From Cadophora sp. MPI-SDFR-AT-0126 (taxonomy: Eukaryota; Ascomycota; Leotiomycetes; Helotiales; Ploettnerulaceae): a DNA stretch of 64,000 nt. The notes under the pieces were generated by a model, which searched no databases, had not been told where the DNA came from, and saw nothing but the letters and a program-made list of their open reading frames with translations. This document shows, one piece after another, positions 57,184-64,000 of this stretch. Positions within the stretch are counted from its first letter, which is position 1. Each line of letters begins with the position of its first letter. A program made the translations under genes and the position numbers. The DNA lies in contig JAGMVK010000019.1 in the NCBI GenBank assembly GCA_020747065.1, forward strand, positions 620,001 through 684,000, given 5' to 3'.

Positions 57184-59477
57184 ATGGGAAAAGAAGGGCA
57201 GTCAGATCCAGCGCAGCGCGTCTCTACATCAGCCAGAGGGAAAAGCAGAGGCAATAAAGGTGTTGCAGCAGGTGGTGTTGAAGGAGCAGCAGCCATTCCA
57301 GCCATTCAGGGGAGAGGACAAAGTCGCATTGCTGGGCGCGTGGTGGTTGACGTGGGTGAGGGCCAGACGCGGGATGCTGATGCGACGGGATGGGCTGAAC
57401 TACCGCCGCTTTCGATAACGACATCTACAGCTTCAACGAATACAACGGCTAGCGAAAATACGCCTGCGACAAATTTGAGGATAACTACAAGGACTGCTGC
57501 TACATTTGCCGATTCTAGGAGTGCTAGAGGAGAGGAATACGAAGCTGCACCGGTGTTCTTGAGGGACGAGGGATTGGATTCTGGATACAAGGAAAGCTGG
57601 ACGAGTGAGCGCCAGCAGGCTGAGGACAAGGCTAGAGGAGGACAACAGTGCGACACCTCCAGACCAACCCTCTCAAGAGCACACGAGCCTTCACAACACC
57701 CACCACAAACCCCCCAGGCCCCGCCACTACCCCGCCGCTCCCCAGATCCACATCCGCAACCACAACGCTACGTCCTCAAATTCGATCGGCGGGTCCTTGA
57801 GAAATCGCAGGCCAGGGAAAGGGAGCAGAGGAGGCTAATTGAGGACCTGCTAGAGAGACAGAGGGAAGAAGCGATCTGTGTTAGTGAGTTGGTTCGGGAG
57901 AGGGATCTAGAAATCATGCCTAGTTTGGAGGGGGCTTTGAGTTTGAGGAGTGGGAGGGCGAGAGGTGGTGGAGATACTGTGAATAGCGGTGGGGAGAAGG
58001 AGAGGGTTACAAGGAGGATGATCAATGGCAGTGGTAACGGGGTTGGCATTGGGGCTGGGGAGAGGAATGGGAAAGCGAATACCAATGGTGTCCATAGGGT
58101 GGTGAGGAATGGGAGGAGGCTAAGGGAGAAGGAGAATAAAGTCAATGGCATTGGAAATGCGAATGGTAATGGCATCCATGAGGAGGAATTCAACAACGCG
58201 ATCAACATCCCTCTCGAGTCCAGCAAACCTCCAAGGCCGAAGAAAATGGAACTCGAGCTCCGTATCGACGACAATTCCAAAGACGAAGACAAAGAGTCCC
58301 TCGAGCGCAATATTGACAACGTCATATTCGGCGAAGTCACTTTCAAGGCCTGGTACCCATCTTGGTATCCCAAGGAGATCATAGGGGAGAAGGCACTCGC
58401 GGGCGATAAAGGCGGGATTGTGGTCAGTGAGTTGTATGTTTGTCCGAGGTGTTTTGGGTATGGGAAGGTGCTGGTGGAATGGGTTAGGCATTGTAGGTGT
58501 TGTGAACGGGAGGTTCCGGGACGGAGGGTCTATGTTCATGGTGGGTGGAGGGAGGATGATAGTCCTAGGCCAACGGTGGGCGAGTGGAGTATTTGGGAGG
58601 TTGATGGGGGAGTTGAAACTGTAAGTTCTAATATCTCCATCTTCGAATACCCGGTCGAGCATGATAAGAGGAAGTTGAAATACTAACAACCCTCCAGATC
58701 TTCTGCCAAAACCTCTCCCTCTTTGCAAAGCTCTTCCTCGACAACAAATCCGTCTTTTTCGACGTCTCAGGCTTCAATTACTTCCTCCTTGTCTACACTC
58801 CTCCTTCCAACTCCCCGCACAACATTGATTCAACTCCACACAAACAAATCATTGGCTTCTTCTCCAAAGAAAAACTCTCCTGGGATAACAACAACCTAGC
58901 CTGCATCCTCATCTTCCCACCCTGGCAGCGCAAAGGCCTTGGTGCCATTCTCATGGGCGTCTCGTACGCTATCGCCAGACGCGAACAGATCCTTGGTGGG
59001 CCAGAGAAACCAATTTCCGAGCTGGGGAGGAAGGGTTATAAACGATTCTGGGGTGCGGAGATCGCGAGGTGGATACTCGAGAGGCAGGAGAGAAGGACAA
59101 AAGGGAAGAAGGGGAGGGGGAAGAGAGAGGAGGTGGGGATTAAGGTGCTGAGTGAGGAGACGTGGATTGCGCCGGAGGACTGTCTGGCGGTGCTGAGGGA
59201 TATGGATGTTGTTGAGAGGGTTGGGGGACGTGGAAGGACTTCGGCCGGATCTGGGGAAGGAGATGGGGAAGGGAAGGAGGTTGTTAAGGTTAAGATTGAT
59301 AAGGAGGCTGTTAGGAGGTGGTGCGAACGGGAGAGGATTAAGCTAGACCGGGTGGTTGGGGAGGAGGGATTTCGGCCGGGGTATGCGGAGAGAATTGAGG
59401 AAGATGGAGAGGAGGAAGAAGGAGAGGAGGGGGAGGGAGAGGTTGATGAGGAGGGGGATGAGGAGATGGGTGGTTGA
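57184..59477 (+). CDS. SAS2: MYST-family histone acetyltransferase, Sas2-like
   Basis: Acetyl-CoA-dependent histone lysine acetyltransferase. The closest type appears to be yeast Sas2, which acetylates H4K16 in the SAS complex. Two exons, 57184-58620 and 58698-59477, give 738 residues. Residues 1-370 are low complexity, with basic runs and a Gly/Asn-rich stretch. The MYST domain starts near 385 (FKAWYPSWYPKE). Its C2HC zinc finger is C420-x2-C423-x12-H436-x3-C440. Exon 2 has the autoacetylation-type lysine K496 (LFLDNKSVFFD), C548 in NNNLACILIFPPW, the acetyl-CoA loop QRKGLG (556-561) and the general base E582 in GGPEKPISELG. The tail is Glu/Gly-rich. A fungal Sas2 is usually shorter, so the long disordered N-terminus is notable. 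Confidence 0.87.
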
Positions 59478-60959
59478 AAATGAGGGTTGGGGATGTTTGA
59501 AGAGTAAGTATGTATGATTATTAGGTAGATTGATACCCCGCACCGCGTTACGCAGATGAAGCGAAGGAGAGCGAAAAGGCGAATAAAAATTAAGAGGCTA
59601 TATATAGCACAAATGCCTCAGGTAAGGCATAATGATTGAAGAAATCACGAATCATATATCACGTTTTTAATGTAATCGAACCTTTTTGGAGACGCAATCT
59701 TTTTTCCCTTTTGACATTTCATGTAGATCGTTCTTATTGAGGTCTATCCAAACAGATAATCAGAGTTACTAGATTGATTGGAAGGCAAAGTGTGGAAATT
59801 ACTTACCTATCTACCTGTTTATTCGATCGAATTTCAGGCAATTCCTTACCTGAGCTGACCTGGTCTTTCCTTAAAACCCTTCCTTCTTGCTTTGATTTGC
59901 CTACCCTGGATTCTAAAAAAAAAAATGATAAAATGAGGGAATATGGGGGGAAATGAGTGGGATGGTGCTGGGTAATGTAAAGGAGAGTAGAGTAGAGTAG
60001 GGAAGGCAGGGGAAGGGGAAGGGAAATTGAACTTTGTTGGGGGTTACTGTAGTGCTGGTCTATGGGATTCGAGATTTGACTGGGAGAGGGAGAGGGAGAG
60101 GGAGAGGGAGAGGGAGAGGGAGAGGGAAAGGGAGAGAGAGTAAGGAGCTGCCAGGTTAGTCAATGCGGGGTTGACTGGGGAGGGCTGTGTGCGGTACTGG
60201 AGTGAATGTTGGATTTGTGGGGGGGGTTGAGGTTGTGAGGAATAGTTGGAGAGGGGAGCATGGGAGGTTTCCAGGGGATTCTCGCTTAGCGGGGATCGGT
60301 GGGCCGGAGGGCGGGAAAGTAAACAACCGCAGTGTCTTTTGTAAAGGAAGGGGATCTTGAAGAGGAAGAGGAAGAAGTTTTGGTTCGGGTTTGTTGATGA
60401 ATGCAGGGTTGTATATTTTGGTTGCGTTTTGGGATGAGATTTTGGGGTTCTGTGGTGGCGGTGGGTGATAGTGATGGGTGTCGTTTTCGTCATTTGTGTA
60501 CTCGTATGTGCTGGTCTGTTTGAGATATCAGTCAGGTTCTGCTCTTATTGGCGCTACTCTGGTCTGTATCGCGGCTTAGATTGGTAAGGGATGGTGGATG
60601 ACTGTTAGATGAGAGTCTGTCGAGGTGTTTTAGGGTAGGTTGAAAGTATTGCTCAAGTGCTCATGTTCGTCGTGATGTTAGAATGGTGATGGATAGTGTA
60701 AGGCCTGTTAATGAAGAGGACTGTTCAAATCTGTCAATCTGTAACTCTGTAGATATTTACATAATGGATGTACCTTGAGGCCATAGCTTAATACATGCAT
60801 GACGAAATGCTATTACTGGGCTGTAGGTTCCGCATGCAAGCAAGCACTGGGACTTTTATGCCCAAGTTCACTTGAGCCGTACCTCTATTAGAGCATTCAA
60901 CGACAAATCTATTCAGTGCTTCAAACATTGGAAATTTCCGTCATTGGAATCAGGCTGTT
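59478..60959. other. Repeat-rich intergenic region
   Basis: About 1.5 kb with a G-rich plus strand and a hexanucleotide purine repeat. A 149-codon minus-strand frame across it (60493-60044) is repeat-driven and not supported as a gene. Confidence 0.5.
60082..60140 (+). repeat. (GGGAGA)n polypurine repeat
   Basis: About nine units of GGGAGA, then GGGAAA and GAGAGAG, forming a 59-base pure purine stretch with mirror symmetry. Confidence 0.9.
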
Positions 60960-63900
60960 TTGTTTGCCCTGAATGAAGGTTTCGAGATGGAAAGCGGAAG
61001 TTGCAGGGCTTGCATGGAGGCAACACCATTACATTGGGCAGCACTCCTCGCCCTGCATGATATTCTGGGGGACCTACTGCAGGAATTTTCAGCCGATTGC
61101 GACAGCGGAATGGGAGTTCCTCTACATTCTGCGCTCATAGGACCAGACCTTCTGCGTCACGGCATTTCGATATGTAGATTGTGAGATATGAAGCATTCTT
61201 CGTGGCGGTCGGCTTCCAGACTCTTGACCGTACAAAGCCTCATCGATGCTGGAGCAGATCCAAACAAAACTTCGGTGACATCTGACGACCACGATAATCT
61301 TCACGTTGCTTTACACGCTACGGACACCCAAACAGACTTTGTGACCCCACTTCTCAAAGCAGGGGTAAAAGTAACAGCAACTACACTTGAATGTGCTGTC
61401 CAGTTCAAAGACGATGCTGAGTCGCAACATGGAATTGTTGCCTTGATCCGAGGCGGGGAAAACAGTCTTCAAGCTGAATCAACTAGAGACACATTGGTGA
61501 ACCTCAAGTCTCACCTTCCCAACTATGATGCTAGTTCCACTCAAAATGATCAGCAGCCCCTTCAGACAATGATGCTTACAATGAATCGAAATGGAATCTC
61601 CAAAGCTTTATGTAACGATGCTCGCCTAGGCTTGCATCAAAGGTCCGGGCTTGGTTGGAAGCTATCGAGAATAGTTCTCTGGCGGAACATTTTTTTGATG
61701 CAGATTCAAGATCATTTCTGTTATGCGAAAAGACATGAGTGGTGCTAAATGGTCGAAATATTCCTTGACAATGGCGCTATAGTAGACAGAGAAAGCTTCT
61801 CTCTCGCAGTTCAAACTGGAGCCTCTAAAATCGTGGACCGGTTGCTCAAGCAAAACCCTGGTGTTGTTCACCCTGACGACCTTTTTGCGGCTGTTAATTC
61901 CAGCAACTTCCAAATTTTTTTGTCTCTTCAATTGACTGGGATTGAAATGTCTTGCCGAGATTCAAATGGTTGTCTTCTCATTCAAGAAGCACTCCGGGAC
62001 GATGACAAAACTGGATCTCCTGGACGTCTCTCAATTCTACATGCATTGGTCAAACTCAAGCCGCCACTTCATGAGCCAAATTTCAAAGGTGATCTGCCGA
62101 TTCATTCAGCTGCGAGGGTCGGAAATAGTGAAGTTGTGTGCGAATTCATCAGCAGGAAATCTCCGATCGATATTGAAGACGCTTCAGGGTGGCGACCTAC
62201 CCATTGTGCCACTGTCAAAGACTCGATTGAGACGATGCAGTTGTTGTTGGATGCCGGTGTCGACGTGGATACGAAAAGGAGGGGTATTGGTGGTAGCCCT
62301 CTCAATTATGCAGCGTCTCTGAACGCGACTGGATGTACTCGGTTACTCATTCAAGCTGGAGCAGATCTCGAACAACTGAGTGCAAGTCAATATACGCTCT
62401 TACTCCTTGTTTCGATAAAGTATCGTTGGAATGCTGCCGAAGCTCTCATTTGTGCTGGAGCAGACGTTAACGTGTTGGACCACAAAACGCAATGCACATC
62501 TTCATGCTTGCGTCGAAGGCAGGGGCCATCGACGTCGTTGAGTTGATTGTCAAGCGTGGTACAGACTTGGATGTTGAGAATTTGGAAGGTGAAAATGCGT
62601 TGTTCCTTGCTGCCAGGCACGGACACATCGAAATTGTTGATGTTCTCTTGAAGTCTAACGCGAAGCCTGACGCCGATCGAAAGGGCCACGATGGCACTCC
62701 ACTACATTGGGCTATTGATGAGGGATATGTCGACATTGCACGTCTGCTGTTGGACTACAATGCCGAGCTAGAAACAATGAATATTGTATTCCAGACGCCT
62801 TTACTTGTTGCTACGTTTGAAGGGCAATGGGACTTGGCGAAACTACTTGTTTTTAAAGGCGCAAACGTCAATGTGAAGGATAACGAAATAGAAGTCACGC
62901 CACTTCATATGGCTTCCTTGCATGGTCGATCTGATCTGGTGGAAATTCTGCTGGATAAGGGTGCTGAAGTCAACGCGAGAACGACAGATGGCCAGACAGC
63001 ACTTTTAGATGCTAGGGAGAGAAGAGTTGCTCACCAAATAATGAAATCTGCCGATGTCAAAATCTTGAAGTTCTTTCTACCGTACGCCATCGATTGGAAA
63101 CGTTCGGAAGGGGCACAATTTTTTGATTTCGAAGAGAAAATTATTGCCTGTGATATTTTACCACTCCATGTCGCTGCCAAATACGACTTCCAGCATGCTA
63201 TCAATCTGCTTCATGAGAAAGGATTGGTTGATGGTATCGATTGTGTATGGGGAGGAAACCTCACGCCACTTCACTTCGCGGCGCACTCAGGCAATTTGGC
63301 TGCGATTGAGGCTCTTTTGGCCAAAGGTGCCAACATCCACGCAGTGACGGCGAAGGAGGGCCAGACCCCGCTACATATGGCTGTCCGTCAAGATAATCTC
63401 GAGTGTGTCTCCGCACTACTCGAGAGAGAGGCTGAACCAGACCAGCCTGATAAGCATGGCAGAGCGGCAACAGGACTCTGCTCAGACCAGATGGTTCGAC
63501 ATGTAATACAGCAAGCTTCGAGAGAACGAGGTATGAAACTCTAGGGGCGCGAGATCTCTGCTAACTGAATATCGTCAGGCGCGACTGGTCGACGCAAGTC
63601 CCGCATGATTGTAGAGGGAGACAGCAACATGCCCGATGTGGTAGTTGACCCTAGGGTTCCAAAGTTGATCAAAGCTTGTGCAGATGGAGACCTACCTTTA
63701 TGTCGTCAGCTAATATCCATGGGAGTCGATTGCAATGCAACCATGTTGGAAAAATCTTCCCCACCATTGCTCGTTGCAATAAGCCAGAGGAAAAACTACA
63801 ATCAACAGCTAGTACACTATCTCATTGACAATGGAGCCAATATCGATGACCGTGCTGGCTCAGACCTTGATAAAGCTGAATATCAATCAGTTCACTATGC

Positions 63901-64000
63901 AATATGGAGAAACTCTATAGATACTGTTCGTAAGCTTTTGGATAGAGGTGCAAATATGTCCGACTTTGGCTTGGAGCCAATCCATATTGCATCTTGCTGA
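60960..64000 (+). pseudogene. Ankyrin-repeat gene broken by stops and frameshifts, running to the window edge
   Basis: Ankyrin repeats follow one another across the whole stretch: EATPLHWAALLALHDILGDL, LLTVQSLIDAGADPNK, SFSLAVQTGASKIVDRLLKQ, GCTRLLIQAGADLEQL, GTPLHWAIDEGYVDIARLLL, VTPLHMASLHGRSDLVEILL, LTPLHFAAHSGNLAAIEALL. The reading is interrupted by an in-frame TGA at 61182, by frame changes and a TAA between about 61620 and 61748, and by a one-base slip in an A run near 62486. Downstream of that slip the frame is open for 350 codons. A 48-base intron (63531-63578, GTATGA...GTCAG with CTAAC) then joins it to the last exon, which meets a TGA at 63998-64000. The true start is unclear. It is either a decaying gene or homopolymer errors in sequence; such proteins are often NLR/STAND relatives, but no NACHT is visible here. 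Confidence 0.65.

Noticed and set aside
57768..58728. Two minus-strand frames of over 200 codons within the SAS2-like gene
   Set aside because: Antisense shadows of the GC-rich low-complexity N-terminus; no domain, and the plus strand carries the MYST motifs.
60044..60493. 149-codon minus-strand frame ending in a Ser-Leu repeat
   Set aside because: Produced by the GGGAGA repeat and flanking low-complexity sequence; no gene-like structure.
1..64000. Transposons, CRISPR arrays, rRNA or tRNA genes
   Set aside because: No terminal repeats, transposase, reverse transcriptase or integrase motifs, repeat-spacer arrays or structural RNA signatures were recognised on either strand.

Overview
This window is nuclear DNA of a filamentous ascomycete (Pezizomycotina). 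Genes carry short introns of about 45-110 bases with GTAAGT/GTATGT-type donors and CTAAC-like branch sites. Housekeeping proteins are of fungal type, including a DASH-complex subunit, TAF12, a Sas2-type MYST acetyltransferase and proteasome Rpn3/Rpn12. A helotialean or other leotiomycete host is my guess from overall impression, not something the sequence proves. I saw no rRNA, tRNA, CRISPR array or intact transposon.

Layout. (1) 1-12.5 kb: a frameshifted BTB/POZ gene, then RPN12, the COPI alpha subunit and UDP-glucose:glycoprotein glucosyltransferase (UGGT); the last two are divergent around a 507-base shared promoter. (2) 14.7-36.9 kb: an accessory block of lineage-specific, probably nuclear proteins. 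Six of them (called A, B, C, D, F and G here) share a Myb/SANT-like signature, W-x3-E followed by a second aromatic 24-28 residues later, usually preceded by a WR-K/R-rich helix and followed by acidic tails and basic nuclear-localisation-like stretches. They fall into three neighbouring pairs (A/B divergent, C/D tandem, G/F tandem), as expected from local duplication. Gene H in the same block shares the N-terminal helical module of F and G but carries an internal Zn(II)2Cys6 cluster. Gene E and the 31.8-kb gene are orphans lying among them. This block is the most likely undescribed system in the window. (3) 37.4-38.3 kb: SPC34 of the DASH complex marks the return to conserved sequence. (4) 39.3-46.9 kb: a small metabolic group with a divergent branched-chain aminotransferase, a winged-helix SAM methyltransferase with an MppJ-like His-Asp motif, a small unknown protein and a DHA-type MFS transporter. 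(5) 49.4-59.5 kb: a conserved acidic protein with a long leader, TAF12, RPN3 and a SAS2-like acetyltransferase, all on the plus strand. (6) 61-64 kb: a long ankyrin-repeat locus broken by stops and frameshifts and running to the window edge.

How the genes relate. COPA and UGGT both serve the early secretory pathway; the UGGT ends in KDEL and would be retrieved from the Golgi by COPI vesicles. Rpn3 and Rpn12 are partners in the proteasome regulatory particle. TAF12 and Sas2 act in chromatin and transcription. The family block looks like a set of fast-evolving putative DNA- or chromatin-binding proteins. Exon boundaries were set by hand from splice signals and reading-frame continuity, and no database search was possible.
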